From VXNE01 sp965208745 (GTDB taxonomy: Bacteria > Pseudomonadota > Gammaproteobacteria > Pseudomonadales > Azotimanducaceae), in NCBI GenBank assembly GCA_965208745.1, contig CBDBPN010000003.1:124001-188000 (forward strand): 64,000 nucleotides of DNA. Direction: 5' to 3'. The notes below the pieces were generated by a model that saw only the letters and a program-made list of their open reading frames with translations, did not search any database and had not been told where the DNA came from. Every line of letters begins with the position of its first letter. Positions within the stretch are counted from its first letter, which is position 1. Shown here piece after piece: positions 1 to 14,292 of this stretch. A program made the translations under genes and the position numbers.

Positions 1-1037
1 AGCGCTTCGGAACGGGCGGCCGGGACGAGGAGGCGATGCGGTCCCGCCGGATGGGTGGCCCACTGGTTGAGCCCCGGATTGAGCCGGTAGAGTTCCTCGA
101 GGGTGAGGCCGGTGACCTCGGCCGCGCGGGCGAGGTCCATCTGGCCGGCAAGGGTCACGGGGGCATAGGTGGGCGCCAACGCCTCGTTGCGGCCCAGCCG
201 GCCCGGGAGCCGGATGCCATGGGCCTGCGGGTCCGCGAAGATCGCCGCGAAGGCGAGCAGGCGCGGGACATACGCCCGGGTTTCCCTGGGCAACCGCTTG
301 AGGTCGAAGAATGTCGTCCCATCCGGAGCGGCATCCAGGCGCCGTTCCACGAGGCGCTCCCCGCAGTTGTAGGCCGCCATCGCCAGGAGCCAGTCGCCGA
401 ACAGCGCATGGAGGTCGGCGAGGTAGCGCAGGGCCGCGTCCGTCGAGGCCACGGGGTCCCGGCGCTCGTCGGCCCACCAGTCGATCTTCAGGTCGTAGCG
501 CCGGGCCGTGCCCGGGATGAACTGCCACAGTCCCACGGCCCCGCTCCGGGATCTCGCGAACGGGTTCAGCGCGCTCTCGATGAGCGGCAGCAGGCACAGC
601 TCGCCCGGCATGCCCCGAGCCAGCACCACCTCGCAGATGCCCGCAAGGTGTTGCTCGGCGCGGGGGATCACGCGGGCCAGGAACTCGGGATTACGCCGGA
701 CCCAGGCGATTTCGGCTTGCACCCGGGGCCGCTCGAGGGCGTGATCCAGGACGAAGTTCGCCCGCAGCGTGTCGAGGAATCCGGGGAGCGGGCTCTCCGT
801 CTCGCGCGAGGGCTCCCGAGGCGGGGCTTCCGGAGGCCGCACAAGCCAGTCGGGGACGGAGCGAAGGAGCGGGGCCTCAGTTCGGTCCGGGGAGAGCATT
901 GCGTTGGCGGGAACGGGCGGCGCCAGGATCGCCGCCGCCAACCCGGTCATCGGCACCGCGAGCCCACGGCGGATACCGGAACGCCACCGGCACGACCCGT
1001 TGAGGGCCAGCGGTCTGAATGCGTTTACGAGGCTCAC
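1..1037 (-). CDS. mltD: Membrane-bound lytic murein transglycosylase D-like protein (C-terminus beyond window)
   Basis: Cleaves peptidoglycan glycan strands from the periplasm. The reverse strand reads through to the window edge without a stop, so the C-terminus is missing. The start is probably GTG at 1037, giving a basic N-terminus and a hydrophobic stretch ending PPVPANA (signal peptide); ATG at 950 is a shorter alternative. The lytic transglycosylase core is recognisable: LLPLIESALNPFARS carries the catalytic Glu, followed by SGAVGLWQFIPGTA and then AMAAYNCGERLV. A LysM-like segment (LTLEELYRLNPGLNQWA) lies near the edge. It is divergent from the methyltransferase/rnhA/dnaQ genes, as mltD is in many gammaproteobacteria. 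The family is clear; the exact start is uncertain. Confidence 0.85.
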   Translation of the reverse strand, partial: MSLVNAFRPLALNGSCRWRSGIRRGLAVPMTGLAAAILAPPVPANAMLSPDRTEAPLLRSVPDWLVRPPEAPPREPSRETESPLPGFLDTLRANFVLDHALERPRVQAEIAWVRRNPEFLARVIPRAEQHLAGICEVVLARGMPGELCLLPLIESALNPFARSRSGAVGLWQFIPGTARRYDLKIDWWADERRDPVASTDAALRYLADLHALFGDWLLAMAAYNCGERLVERRLDAAPDGTTFFDLKRLPRETRAYVPRLLAFAAIFADPQAHGIRLPGRLGRNEALAPTYAPVTLAGQMDLARAAEVTGLTLEELYRLNPGLNQWATHPAGPHRLLVPAARSEA

Positions 1038-1165
1038 GCCGCGTGGTCCATGCAAACGGGGCTCCTCTCTGTTGCCCAAATGGCCTGAACGGTGCCTTGC
1101 GGATAGTGCGGCGGCGATGGAAAATGCCGCCGGTCTGTCGCGACTTTGCGGGATAGCGTCGGGAT

Positions 1166-1969
1166 TTGCAACGGAACTGGGAACGCACGGCCGGCTTCGA
1201 AACCTTGGCGGACTGGTTCTCGACCGGGCCCGGCCAGGATTTGCTGCTTCGCGAGACCGACCTGCTTCGCGAGCGCGTCCGGCGTTTCCACGGCGACTGC
1301 CTGCTATGGCTCGGTCCGGTCCCGGAAGCCACTGGCGCCACTTCCCGCTGCATGGTCAAGAGCCGTCTCTTGGCGGCGCCGTCCATGCCGGGCACAAGCT
1401 GCGACAACGTCGGTTCCCTTGTGGCGCACACCGAATCGCTCCCGCTTGCGTCCAACAGCGTGGACGGGGTCGTCCTGCATCACGCCCTCGAGTACGCGCG
1501 GGACCCGCGTACGGCGATGCGGGAAGTCACGCGCGTGATCCGCCCCGGCGGACGCCTCCTCGTCTGCTGCTTCAACCCGCTTTCGCTCTGGGCGGTGAGC
1601 CGTCTCCGGCGGCGTATGGGTACGGTCAGCGCTTTCCGGCTCAACGAATGGCTCGCCGTCCTCGGCTTCGTCCGGGAGGGACGCGTGCACTACCTGAACT
1701 ACCGGGCAACCCTGAACCTGAAGCTGACGCATCCGCGGTGGCGGCAGTTCAGCGGATGGCTCAATCGTACCCAGGCTCCGCTGGGGGGCGTCTACCTGAC
1801 GCTGGCGACCAAGGAGTCCCTGGCCAGGATTCCGGGCTCACCGGCTTTCTCCCGCACCCCCGAGCGCACGCCGCCGCTGGCCGTACCCGGCGCCACGCGG
1901 GCGGCGGTGGCTTCCGGAGCGGGAACCGTGGTGCGCCGGGGCGGTCCGGAGACCCTGGCGTCCTCGTGA
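1166..1969 (+). CDS. YafS-like SAM-dependent methyltransferase
   Basis: Predicted class I SAM-dependent methyltransferase of unknown substrate, 267 aa. Visible features are a methyltransferase-11-like segment SLPLASNSVDGVVLHHALEY followed by the motif region VTRVIRPGGRLLVCCFNPLSLW. The N-terminal glycine-rich motif is weak (CLLWLGPV), as is usual for this subgroup. The best start is TTG at 1166. Its TGA overlaps the GTG start of rnhA, so the two are translationally coupled. Location between mltD and rnhA matches E. coli yafS. The last 40 residues or so are low-complexity and poorly conserved. Confidence 0.7.
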   Translation: MQRNWERTAGFETLADWFSTGPGQDLLLRETDLLRERVRRFHGDCLLWLGPVPEATGATSRCMVKSRLLAAPSMPGTSCDNVGSLVAHTESLPLASNSVDGVVLHHALEYARDPRTAMREVTRVIRPGGRLLVCCFNPLSLWAVSRLRRRMGTVSAFRLNEWLAVLGFVREGRVHYLNYRATLNLKLTHPRWRQFSGWLNRTQAPLGGVYLTLATKESLARIPGSPAFSRTPERTPPLAVPGATRAAVASGAGTVVRRGGPETLASS

Positions 1970-2430
1970 CCGAGACGCGCGTCGAGATCTTCACGGACGG
2001 CGCCTGCCGCGGGAATCCCGGTGTCGGCGGGTGGGCGGCCACCTTGCGCCATGGCGAGCGCGAACGCCTCGTGACGGGCGCCACACCCCACACGACGAAC
2101 AACCGCATGGAGTTGACCGCCGCCATCGAGGGGCTCGCGGCGTTGCACGGCAGCCGTCGCGTCCGCCTGACGACCGACTCGGAGTACGTGCGGCGCGGGG
2201 TCACCGAGTGGATCGGACGCTGGAAGGCCAACGGCTGGAAGACCACGTCGAAAACGCCGGTCAAGAACCGTGACCTGTGGGAACGCCTTGACCGGTTGGC
2301 CGGCCTGCATGATGTCGAGTGGGTGTGGGTGAAGGGACACAGTGGCCACGTCGACAACGAGCGTGTGGACCGGGCGGCCAACGCCGCCATCGACGACATG
2401 CTGCGCGAGTCGGCGCAGACGCCGCGCTAG
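1966..2430 (+). CDS. rnhA: Ribonuclease HI
   Basis: Degrades the RNA strand of RNA-DNA hybrids (R-loops, primers) in the cytoplasm. About 154 aa, the normal length. The start is GTG at 1966, overlapping the upstream TGA. The four catalytic carboxylates can be located: Asp in FTDGACRGNPG, Glu in NNRMELTAA, Asp in TTDSEYV, and Asp in HVDNERVDRAA. The basic-protrusion region GRWKANGWKT and VKGHSGH also match the family. It is followed 7 nt later by dnaQ, the classic rnhA-dnaQ pairing. Confidence 0.95.
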   Translation: MTETRVEIFTDGACRGNPGVGGWAATLRHGERERLVTGATPHTTNNRMELTAAIEGLAALHGSRRVRLTTDSEYVRRGVTEWIGRWKANGWKTTSKTPVKNRDLWERLDRLAGLHDVEWVWVKGHSGHVDNERVDRAANAAIDDMLRESAQTPR

Positions 2431-2437
2431 GAAGTCC

Positions 2438-3166
2438 GTGCGGCAGGTCGTTCTCGACACGGAAACCACGGGGCTCGAACCCGCGCAGGGCCACCGCATC
2501 GTCGAGATCGGCGCCGTGGAGATCGTCGACAGGCGGCTGACGCGCAACCGGTTCCACCGCTACATCCATCCGGAGCGGGACATCGACGACGCCGCGGTGG
2601 AGGTGCACGGCCTGACCCTGCAGGATCTCGACGGCAAACCCCGATTCGCCGATGTCGCCGACGAGTTCCTCGAGTTCGTGCGGGGTGCGGAAGTCGTCAT
2701 TCACAACGCGCCCTTCGACGTTTCCTTCATCGACTACGAACTCGAGCTGCTCGGGAGGGGATCGAAGGGCATCGGCAAGCTGTGCACCATCACGGACTCG
2801 CTGGCGCTCGCCAAGGACCGGCACCCGGGGCGCAAGAACAACCTCGACGCGCTCTGTCGTCGCTACGGCGTGGACAACTCCCAGCGCGAGCTCCACGGAG
2901 CCCTGCTCGACGCGGAGATCCTCGCCGACGTCTACCTGTTGATGACGGGAGGCCAGGCTTCCCTGTTTCCGGGGGACGACCCCGTCGCGGGGGAGCCGGA
3001 GGAGGGCACGACGTTCCGGCTGCCGGCCCACCGCGCCCCGCTGCTCGTCGTCCACGCGACCGCCGAGGAACGCAGGGCGCATGAAGCCAAGCTCGATGCG
3101 CTCGACGCCCTCGGTGGCCGCCCGTGCATCTGGCGGCAGCCGGCCGCCGCCGGCGCGCAAGCCTGA
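2438..3166 (+). CDS. dnaQ: DNA polymerase III epsilon subunit (3'-5' proofreading exonuclease)
   Basis: Proofreading exonuclease of the replicative polymerase. The start is GTG at 2438 (VRQVVLDTETTGLEP) with AGGAAG just upstream; the open frame extends further 5' only as a shadow of rnhA. Length is 242 aa, normal for DnaQ. Exo I (VLDTETTGLEP), Exo II (VIHNAPFDVSFI) and Exo III (HGALLDAEILADVY) are all present, giving the DEDDh set of metal ligands. The C-terminal 60 residues or so probably contact the polymerase alpha subunit but are not recognisable by eye. Confidence 0.95.
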   Translation: MRQVVLDTETTGLEPAQGHRIVEIGAVEIVDRRLTRNRFHRYIHPERDIDDAAVEVHGLTLQDLDGKPRFADVADEFLEFVRGAEVVIHNAPFDVSFIDYELELLGRGSKGIGKLCTITDSLALAKDRHPGRKNNLDALCRRYGVDNSQRELHGALLDAEILADVYLLMTGGQASLFPGDDPVAGEPEEGTTFRLPAHRAPLLVVHATAEERRAHEAKLDALDALGGRPCIWRQPAAAGAQA

Positions 3167-3183
3167 AAGGACAAGGAGCCCCC

Positions 3184-4032
3184 ATGTGGCCGACCGAACC
3201 GGACCCCTTCGAGTCCCTCGTCGCGGCGCCGGCGGACGCCGAACGCGACGATGCGCTGTACTTCGCCTACATGGGCGAGGAGATCCTGTGCATCAGCGAG
3301 CGCGGCATACCGCGTCCGGTGACGCGGGACGAGTTCCGGTGGCTCGATGTCGAAGTCTCCTGGAAGGCTTTCCTCGGCCGTTGGGAGGGGCGTCCGTGTT
3401 TCGCGCTGGAGGCGTCGGGAGACGTGCCGGAGGGCTTTGCCCGCGTGGGTCTGCGCGCGTGGCTGGGCCGGGTCGACCCGGCGTTCTTCTACCTGGCCGG
3501 CCGCGCCAAGCAGATCGTCGCCTGGCATCGCGACCATCGCTACTGCGGCCGCTGCGGGGCGGAAACCGCCGACCACGGCACGGATCGCGCCAAGGAGTGT
3601 CCGCGCTGCGGCATGGTCAGCTACCCGCGCCTGTCACCGAGCATCATCGTCCTCGTGCGCAACGGGGACGAGATGCTCCTGGCGCGCAACTCGAACTGGC
3701 CCGCCGGCATGTTCAGCACCCTCGCGGGCTTCGTCGAACCGGGGGAGTCGATCGAGCAGACGGTGCACCGCGAGGTGCGGGAAGAGGTGGGTCTCGCCGT
3801 CACGAACCTGCGCTACCTCGGCAGCCAGTCCTGGCCGTTCCCCAATTCGCTGATGCTGGGTTTCCATGCCGACTACGCGGACGGCGACATCGTGTGCCAG
3901 GACGACGAGATCGCCGAGGCGCACTGGTTCCACTACGCCCGGCCACCGAACACCCCCGGGGGCGCCGCCATTTCGGGATGGCTGATCCAGGCGTTCATCG
4001 AGGAGCGCAAGGCCGCCGCGACGCCGGGCTGA
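3184..4032 (+). CDS. nudC: NAD(+) diphosphatase / NAD-RNA decapping hydrolase NudC
   Basis: Nudix hydrolase cleaving NAD(H) and, in studied homologues, removing NAD caps from RNA. The start is ATG 3184 after AAGGAG. The order is an N-terminal domain, a zinc ribbon (CGRCG...CPRCG, residues about 120-144), then the Nudix box GFVEPGESIEQTV-REVREEVGL. The NudC signature SQSWPFPNSLM follows about 20 residues later (SQPWPFPxS in the family). At 282 aa it is slightly longer than E. coli NudC. It stands 17 nt after dnaQ, so cotranscription is likely. Confidence 0.93.
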   Translation: MWPTEPDPFESLVAAPADAERDDALYFAYMGEEILCISERGIPRPVTRDEFRWLDVEVSWKAFLGRWEGRPCFALEASGDVPEGFARVGLRAWLGRVDPAFFYLAGRAKQIVAWHRDHRYCGRCGAETADHGTDRAKECPRCGMVSYPRLSPSIIVLVRNGDEMLLARNSNWPAGMFSTLAGFVEPGESIEQTVHREVREEVGLAVTNLRYLGSQSWPFPNSLMLGFHADYADGDIVCQDDEIAEAHWFHYARPPNTPGGAAISGWLIQAFIEERKAAATPG

Positions 4033-4064
4033 TCCCGGCAGCCGGCGCGAGCGCCCGCGCGCGC

Positions 4065-4400
4065 TCAAGGCGGCACGTCGAGGGGGATCCCCCGGAACAC
4101 GGACAGGAGCGGGAACACGAGCGTGAGGCTCCCGTCCGACCGGAAACGCTCCTCCATGAAGGCCTCCATGACGTCTCCGTCCCCGCACAGCAGGGCCAGC
4201 GCCGTCTGCGCGGAATCGAAGAAGAACGTCGCCTCCGGAACGACGGTGTCGTCAAAGGCCGGTCCCGCTTCGCTGATCGAGCAGACGAGCGGTGGCCAGC
4301 CCCCCACGGCGAGGGCGATCCGCACGTCGTGGCCTGCCAGCCCGGACCCGTCGAAACGCTGGGCGAGGGTCTTGCGGAGTTCGTCTCGGCCGTCCGGCAC
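4065..4400 (-). CDS. SCP2 sterol-binding-domain-like small protein
   Basis: A 111-aa protein starting with GTG at 4400. The pattern of an N-terminal helix, then VRIALAVGGWPPLVCSI, then TFFFDSAQTALALLCGDGD and a hydrophobic tail resembles the single-domain SCP2-like fold, which binds lipids. No catalytic motif is visible, and the ligand is unknown. It is transcribed divergently from sohB, with a sohB promoter immediately upstream of its start. The assignment rests on overall pattern, so it is moderate. Confidence 0.55.
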   Translation of the reverse strand: MPDGRDELRKTLAQRFDGSGLAGHDVRIALAVGGWPPLVCSISEAGPAFDDTVVPEATFFFDSAQTALALLCGDGDVMEAFMEERFRSDGSLTLVFPLLSVFRGIPLDVPP

Positions 4401-4415
4401 GGGAATCCTCGCAGG

Positions 4416-4443
4416 TTGGAAACCCGGGGCTTTGTGTTAGATT
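4416..4443 (+). promoter_or_regulatory. Probable sigma-70 promoter of sohB
   Basis: TTGGAA (4416-4421), a 16-nt spacer and TAGATT (4438-4443) lie 45 nt before the sohB ATG. This is the most AT-rich part of the gap between the divergent SCP2-like gene and sohB. Confidence 0.45.
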
Positions 4444-4487
4444 AGCGCGCTTTTTCCCACCCGCGCCAACCCCTCCCGACGCCGACG

Positions 4488-5534
4488 ATGGAATACCTGT
4501 TCGAGTACCTGAGCTTCCTCGCCAAGGCCGTCACGGTCGTCGTCGCGATCGTCGTCACGGTGGCCGCCGTCACCGCCGCCGGCATGCGGCGGCACCGCCA
4601 CGCACCCCGCGGGCACGTCGAGGTCACCCGCCTCAACGACCGCCTGCGCGACCTTGGGAACGCCCTCGCCCAGGCCATGTCCGCGCCGGGGGAATTCAAG
4701 AAGCGGCTCAAGGAAGAACACAAGGAGACCAAGCGGGCGCGGAAGAAGTCGTCGGAGCGGCCGCGCGTGTTCGTGATCGCCTTCAAGGGAGATCTCGAGG
4801 CCACCGGCATCCGCGGGCTGCGCAACGAGGTTACCGCGGTCCTCACGACGGCGCGCGAGGACGACGAGGTCGTCGTGCGCATCGAGAGCGGCGGCGGACT
4901 GGTCCACGCATACGGTCTCGGCGCTTCGCAGCTCTCACGCATCAAGGCCCGCGGCATCCGGCTCGTGGCGGCGATCGACAGGATCGCCGCGAGCGGCGGC
5001 TACCTGATGGCGGCGGTGGCGGACAGGATCCTCGCCGCGCCGTTCGCCGTCGTCGGGTCCATCGGGGTCGTGGCCCAGGTCCCCAACGTGCACCGGCTGC
5101 TCAAGAAGAACGATGTCGATTTCGAGGTGCTCACCGCCGGTGAGTACAAGCGTACGCTCACGGTGTTCGGAGAGAACACGGAGAAGGGGCGCGAGAAGTT
5201 CGTGGAGGAACTCGAGGACGTCCACGCGCTCTTCAAGGAGTTCGTCGGGGACAACCGCCCGGACGTGGACATCGGGGTCGTGGCCACCGGCGAGGCGTGG
5301 TACGGCCAGCGCGCCATCGATCGCAAGCTCGTCGACGAGATCCGCACATCGGACGAGTACCTGATGGCCGCGTGCGGCGAGCGCGACGTCTTCGAGGTCA
5401 AGTGGGTGGAGCCACGCAAGCCCGTGGAACGTCTGCTGGAACAGTGGAACGCGATGGTCGGGGACGGACCCTTGGGCCGTTTCCTGGGCGGTGGCGCCGC
5501 GGCGGGAAGACTGACCCCCGGCGGCGACGCGTAA
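4488..5534 (+). CDS. sohB: Inner-membrane serine protease SohB (S49 family)
   Basis: Membrane-anchored peptidase of the signal-peptide-peptidase A family. One N-terminal membrane segment (residues about 10-33, rich in Val/Ala) is followed by a charged linker (GEFKKRLKEEHKETKRARKK) and the protease domain. The catalytic Ser is visible in RIAASGGYLMAAVAD and the catalytic Lys in TAGEYKRTLTVFGENT; SIGVVAQVPN is also typical. 348 aa matches SohB length (E. coli 349). It precedes an oxidoreductase gene by 27 nt. Confidence 0.93.
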   Translation: MEYLFEYLSFLAKAVTVVVAIVVTVAAVTAAGMRRHRHAPRGHVEVTRLNDRLRDLGNALAQAMSAPGEFKKRLKEEHKETKRARKKSSERPRVFVIAFKGDLEATGIRGLRNEVTAVLTTAREDDEVVVRIESGGGLVHAYGLGASQLSRIKARGIRLVAAIDRIAASGGYLMAAVADRILAAPFAVVGSIGVVAQVPNVHRLLKKNDVDFEVLTAGEYKRTLTVFGENTEKGREKFVEELEDVHALFKEFVGDNRPDVDIGVVATGEAWYGQRAIDRKLVDEIRTSDEYLMAACGERDVFEVKWVEPRKPVERLLEQWNAMVGDGPLGRFLGGGAAAGRLTPGGDA

Positions 5535-5561
5535 GCGGCGGTGAGGACGGGAGACTGAGAG

Positions 5562-6557
5562 ATGGCTACGTTCCGGGCGTTTCGAGTGGCACGGGAAGAG
5601 GACGGGGGGTTCACGAGATCGATCGTCGAGCGTGACGATGCGGCACTGCCGGAAGGCGAACTCCTGGTGGAGGTCCGTTACTCCTCGCTCAACTACAAGG
5701 ACGGACTGTCCGCCACCGGCAATCCGGGGGTCACCCGCAACTTCCCCCACACGCCCGGCATCGACGCCGCCGGCGTCGTGCTCGAGTCCTCGGACGAGCA
5801 CTTCCACCCGGGCGAGGAAGTCGTCGCCATCGGCTTCGACCTGGGCATGAACACGCCCGGCGGATTCGGCCAGCACGTGCGCATTCCGGCGGGTTGGGCG
5901 GTACCGTTGCCGGACGGTCTCGGCCTCGAGGAGAGCATGATCCTCGGCACGGCGGGATTCACGGCGGCGCTCTGCGTCGACAAGCTGGAGGGTGCGGGCA
6001 TGACACCGGCTTCGGGGCCCGTGCTGGTCACCGGGGCGACCGGCGGGGTCGGGTCCGTCGCCGTGACGCTGCTCGCGCAACTCGGCTACGAGGTACACGC
6101 GGTGACCGGCAAGGAAGATCGGCACGGCTACCTCCGGGACCTCGGCGCCGCCGAGATCGTGTCCCGCGAGGCCGCGGCGGAGGGCAGCAGGCGGCCACTG
6201 CTGCGGGAGACCTGGGGCGGAGTCGTGGACACCGTCGGCGGGGACATCCTCTTCAACGCCGTCAAGGCCCTGAAGTACGGGGCGAGCCTCGCGGCGTGCG
6301 GCCTCGTGGCGTCTCCCGACATCCCGGCCACGGTGTTCCCGTTCATCCTGCGGCACGTCAACCTCCTCGGCATCGACTCGGTGGAGCTGCCGATCGGGGA
6401 GAAGACCCACATCTGGGAGAAGCTGGCGGGCGAGTGGAAGATCGAAGGCCTGGCGGCGCTCAAGGAGGGACTGACCCTCGACACGCTCTCCGACGCCATC
6501 GACCGCATCCTGGCCGGCCAGATGGTGGGACGCGGCGTCCTCGACCTGTCCGCTTAG
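5562..6557 (+). CDS. acuI: Acrylyl-CoA reductase family oxidoreductase (YhdH/AcuI)
   Basis: Zinc-free medium-chain dehydrogenase/reductase. YhdH/AcuI members reduce acryloyl-CoA to propionyl-CoA with NADPH. At 331 aa it matches the family. Markers are SSLNYKDGLSATG, FPHTPGIDAAGVV, the nucleotide-binding loop VTGATGGVGSVAV, and the C-terminal LLGIDSVELPIGEK. The start ATG follows a GAGACTGAGAG purine run. No dddP or other dimethylsulfoniopropionate genes are visible, so the physiological substrate is inferred from family only. Confidence 0.88.
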   Translation: MATFRAFRVAREEDGGFTRSIVERDDAALPEGELLVEVRYSSLNYKDGLSATGNPGVTRNFPHTPGIDAAGVVLESSDEHFHPGEEVVAIGFDLGMNTPGGFGQHVRIPAGWAVPLPDGLGLEESMILGTAGFTAALCVDKLEGAGMTPASGPVLVTGATGGVGSVAVTLLAQLGYEVHAVTGKEDRHGYLRDLGAAEIVSREAAAEGSRRPLLRETWGGVVDTVGGDILFNAVKALKYGASLAACGLVASPDIPATVFPFILRHVNLLGIDSVELPIGEKTHIWEKLAGEWKIEGLAALKEGLTLDTLSDAIDRILAGQMVGRGVLDLSA

Positions 6558-6573
6558 CGCTGAACCGTGGGTT

Positions 6574-7743
6574 TCAGTCGCGCCGCAGGCGCGCGGACAC
6601 CGCGATCGGGCTCGGGTACCGGAAGATCACGAGGTACGTGGACGCGACCAGCGTGACGACGGTGGCGGCCAGGATGGCGTGGGCGGCCTCCGGGCCGATG
6701 AGCGCGGTGGCCGCGGCCACGCCGGTGACCAGGATCGAGAACTCGCTCGCCTGCCCGAGCCGCACGCCGATCTCCCGCGCGGTGTCGGCACTCTCGCCCT
6801 GCCAGGTGAGCAGGAGACGGAACGTCACGGGCTTGACCGCCAGCAGGGCCACCCCCAGCACGAGCGCCGGGGCGGCGACCTGCACGAGCAGCATCGGCTG
6901 GACGGCCGCGCCGATGGAGAAGAAGAAGAGGATCAGGAAGAAGTCGCGCAGCGGCCGTAGCGTGTCCGTGATGTACTGCGCGATGGGCGAGTTCGCGAGG
7001 GACACGCCGGCGACGATGGCGCCGACCTCGAAGGACATGCCCACGACGTGGCAGGCCGTGGCGATGGCGAGGCACCAGCCGATCGCCAGCAGGAAGACGA
7101 ATTCGTTGAAGGCGTCGAAGCGCGCCAGCAGCGGCAGCAGCACGTAGCGCACGCCGGCGAAGGCGGCCACGGTGATGGCGGGGAACGCCACGGCCACCAG
7201 CAAAGCCTGCTCCAGCACGTCACCCGACCCCGGTTGGTACCCGGAGAGCGCGAGCAGCGCCACGATCGCGAGCAGGTCCTGGATGAGCAGGAGGCTGATG
7301 ACGATCTCGCCGGTGTGGCGGTGATGCAGCACGGTCGTCGGCAGCAGCTTGATGCCGATGATGGTGCTCGAGAACACTGCGGCGATGCCCCCGACCACGG
7401 CTTCGGCGACGGAGAAGCCGAACGCCGCCATGACGGCGAAGCCGACCGCGAAAAACGCCGCCGTGCTGACCAGGGCCGTGACGACGGACGCGCCCAGCAT
7501 GGTGCGGAGCTTGTTCGGCGGCAGGTCGAGACCCAGCAGGAACAACAGGAAGATGATGCCGATCTCGCCGGTGTCCTCGACGAACGCGGCGTCCGGGATC
7601 CAGCCCAGGGCGTGGGGCCCCAGCAGCATGCCGATCCCGATGTAGGCCACCAGGAGGGGCTGGCGCGTGTAGAGCGCGACCGTCGCCAGCAGCGCGGCGC
7701 CCGAGAAGATCAGGAAGAAGGACTCGACGACACCGAGACTCAA
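6574..7743 (-). CDS. CPA2 family monovalent cation:proton antiporter, membrane domain only
   Basis: Integral membrane antiporter of the KefB/Na(+)-H(+) exchanger superfamily, with about 12 hydrophobic segments. Typical pieces are YIGIGMLLGPHALGWI, EIGIIFLLFLLGLDL, AAVFSSTIIGIKLL and LGQASEFSILVTGV. The start is TTG at 7743 with GGAGG about 9 nt upstream; the frame is open further 5', but that part is non-conserved and basic. The product (389 aa) ends right after the transport domain and carries no C-terminal TrkA-N (RCK) domain, unlike KefB/KefC. Ion specificity cannot be told. It converges with acuI. Confidence 0.85.
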   Translation of the reverse strand: MSLGVVESFFLIFSGAALLATVALYTRQPLLVAYIGIGMLLGPHALGWIPDAAFVEDTGEIGIIFLLFLLGLDLPPNKLRTMLGASVVTALVSTAAFFAVGFAVMAAFGFSVAEAVVGGIAAVFSSTIIGIKLLPTTVLHHRHTGEIVISLLLIQDLLAIVALLALSGYQPGSGDVLEQALLVAVAFPAITVAAFAGVRYVLLPLLARFDAFNEFVFLLAIGWCLAIATACHVVGMSFEVGAIVAGVSLANSPIAQYITDTLRPLRDFFLILFFFSIGAAVQPMLLVQVAAPALVLGVALLAVKPVTFRLLLTWQGESADTAREIGVRLGQASEFSILVTGVAAATALIGPEAAHAILAATVVTLVASTYLVIFRYPSPIAVSARLRRD

Positions 7744-7834
7744 CGGGCAAGCGCCTCCACGAGGGCCAGAGACCGGTCGCGATTGTGACACGGCCGGACG
7801 CGCGGCCCGACGCCGCGTTCGCCCGGCGCGCGCG

Positions 7835-8300
7835 CTACCTTCTGCGGAACGCGGGGACGGGCTGCCGAACGGAGGCCTGGTAGTGGTCCGTGATGGAGCC
7901 GACCGACGCGATGGCGACTTCCGCGCTGCGCCGGTCGGCGACGATGAACGCGTCGAACCCCGAACGGTGCAGGTACTGGGCAAGGTCCGGCAGGATGTCG
8001 CCGTAGGCCCGCAACTCGCCGCCGAAACCGTAGCGGGTACGCAGCAGCGCGCCCAGGGACAGGCCGCGTCCGTCCGAGAAGGCCGGGAAGTGGACCGCGA
8101 TCAGCGGCACGTCCGCGGCGTGCGGCCCCACGGCTTCCGCTTCGACATCGCCCTCCACCCAGGTGCCGGTGCGGCCGACGGGCAGCACAGCGCGCCGCTC
8201 CAGCCACTCCTCGAACGGGAGGATCGCTCGCTCCGGGACCGGGTCCGGTACGCCTCCGGAGTCGACCAGGGTCCACTCGTCGGGGACGATCTCGAGGTCC

Positions 8301-8317
<17 letters not shown>
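7835..8317 (-). CDS. DUF934 family protein of the sulfite reductase locus
   Basis: A 160-aa protein of the DUF934 family (COG3749), which is nearly always found beside nitrite/sulfite reductase genes in proteobacteria and is thought to assist sulfite reduction. Characteristic parts are VHFPAFSDGRGLSLGALLR, GELRAYGDILPDLAQYLHRSGFDAF and the end SITDHYQASV. Its ATG (8317) lies 17 nt inside the end of cysI, so the two form an overlapping operon. The biochemical function is not established. Confidence 0.88.
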
Positions 8318-9956
<1,639 letters not shown>

Positions 9957-10011
9957 TTACAGGCCCAATCCAGCCTCTACGTGCGGGCGGCCGGGCACTT
10001 TAGCAGGGGGT

Positions 10012-10026
10012 GTTCCGGGCCGGAAC
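10012..10026. repeat. 15-bp inverted repeat upstream of cysI
   Basis: GTTCCGG-G-CCGGAAC is a perfect 7-bp inverted repeat with a 1-nt centre, between the AlkD-like remnant and cysI. With no T-run it is more like an operator or a transcript-end hairpin than a clear intrinsic terminator. The remaining gap (9957-10038) shows no confident promoter. Confidence 0.4.
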
Positions 10027-10038
10027 TAACGGATAGGT

Positions 10039-10430
10039 CTATGAATAGAACCCGGCTGGGTGCTTGCGTCCCGTCTCGAGCTTGTTGCGGACTTCGCGCA
10101 GCACCCGGGCGGCGAGCGTCCTTTCGTGCCGGCGCGGGAACGCATCGACCCGTTCCCCTTCGTGTACGACCAGTTCGCGCAACGCCCACGAGAGCGCCTT
10201 GACGACCATGTCGTCGCGATCGTCGACGAGCATCTCGCACACGGCCAGTGTCCTCGCCGCGTCGCCCCCGCCGCCGTGCGAGCGCACGTTGAGCGCCACC
10301 GTGCTGACCAACGCCGCGCGCCGCCACCATCGGTCGGGAGACGCCGCCCGGGCATGGACGGTCCCGGTGTCGATCAGGCCGTCCCGCCACGCCGGTCCCG
10401 AGAGCGTGTCCGGCCAACGCCCCGCAACCT

Positions 10431-10434
<4 letters not shown>
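10039..10434 (-). pseudogene. AlkD-like DNA alkylation repair protein, C-terminal half only
   Basis: Encodes about 131 aa matching the C-terminal half of HEAT-repeat DNA glycosylases. SPDRWWRRAALVSTVALN, MVVKALSWALRELVVHEG and the ending REVRNKLETGRKHP are typical of the family. Full-length members are about 230 aa, so the N-terminal half, including the Trp/Asp pair of the Bacillus AlkD active site, is absent. The frame begins with GTG at 10434, overlapping the metH TGA as GTGA, so it could still be translated by coupling. Either it is a remnant of a deleted gene or a stand-alone half-domain; the remnant is likelier. Confidence 0.6.
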
Positions 10435-14147
<3,713 letters not shown>

Positions 14148-14292
14148 CCTACGGTGGGAGGCTGTATGAGTGCAATAGAAGTTATGCCGCCTCGTCCTGA
14201 GACCATTTCATGATGATGGACGGGGACGGACGCCGGAGCCGGTTTCGGTTACCATACCCAAGCCTTTTGGTCGGGTTTGGCGGAGCGCAACC

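Noticed and set aside
36..1088. Plus-strand open frame over the first kilobase
   Set aside because: The minus strand carries a clear lytic transglycosylase in this stretch, with catalytic and LysM-like segments; the plus frame has no domain.
14148..14292. Cobalamin or SAM riboswitch upstream of metH
   Set aside because: Gap is too short and no conserved box was recognised by eye. A covariance-model search would decide.
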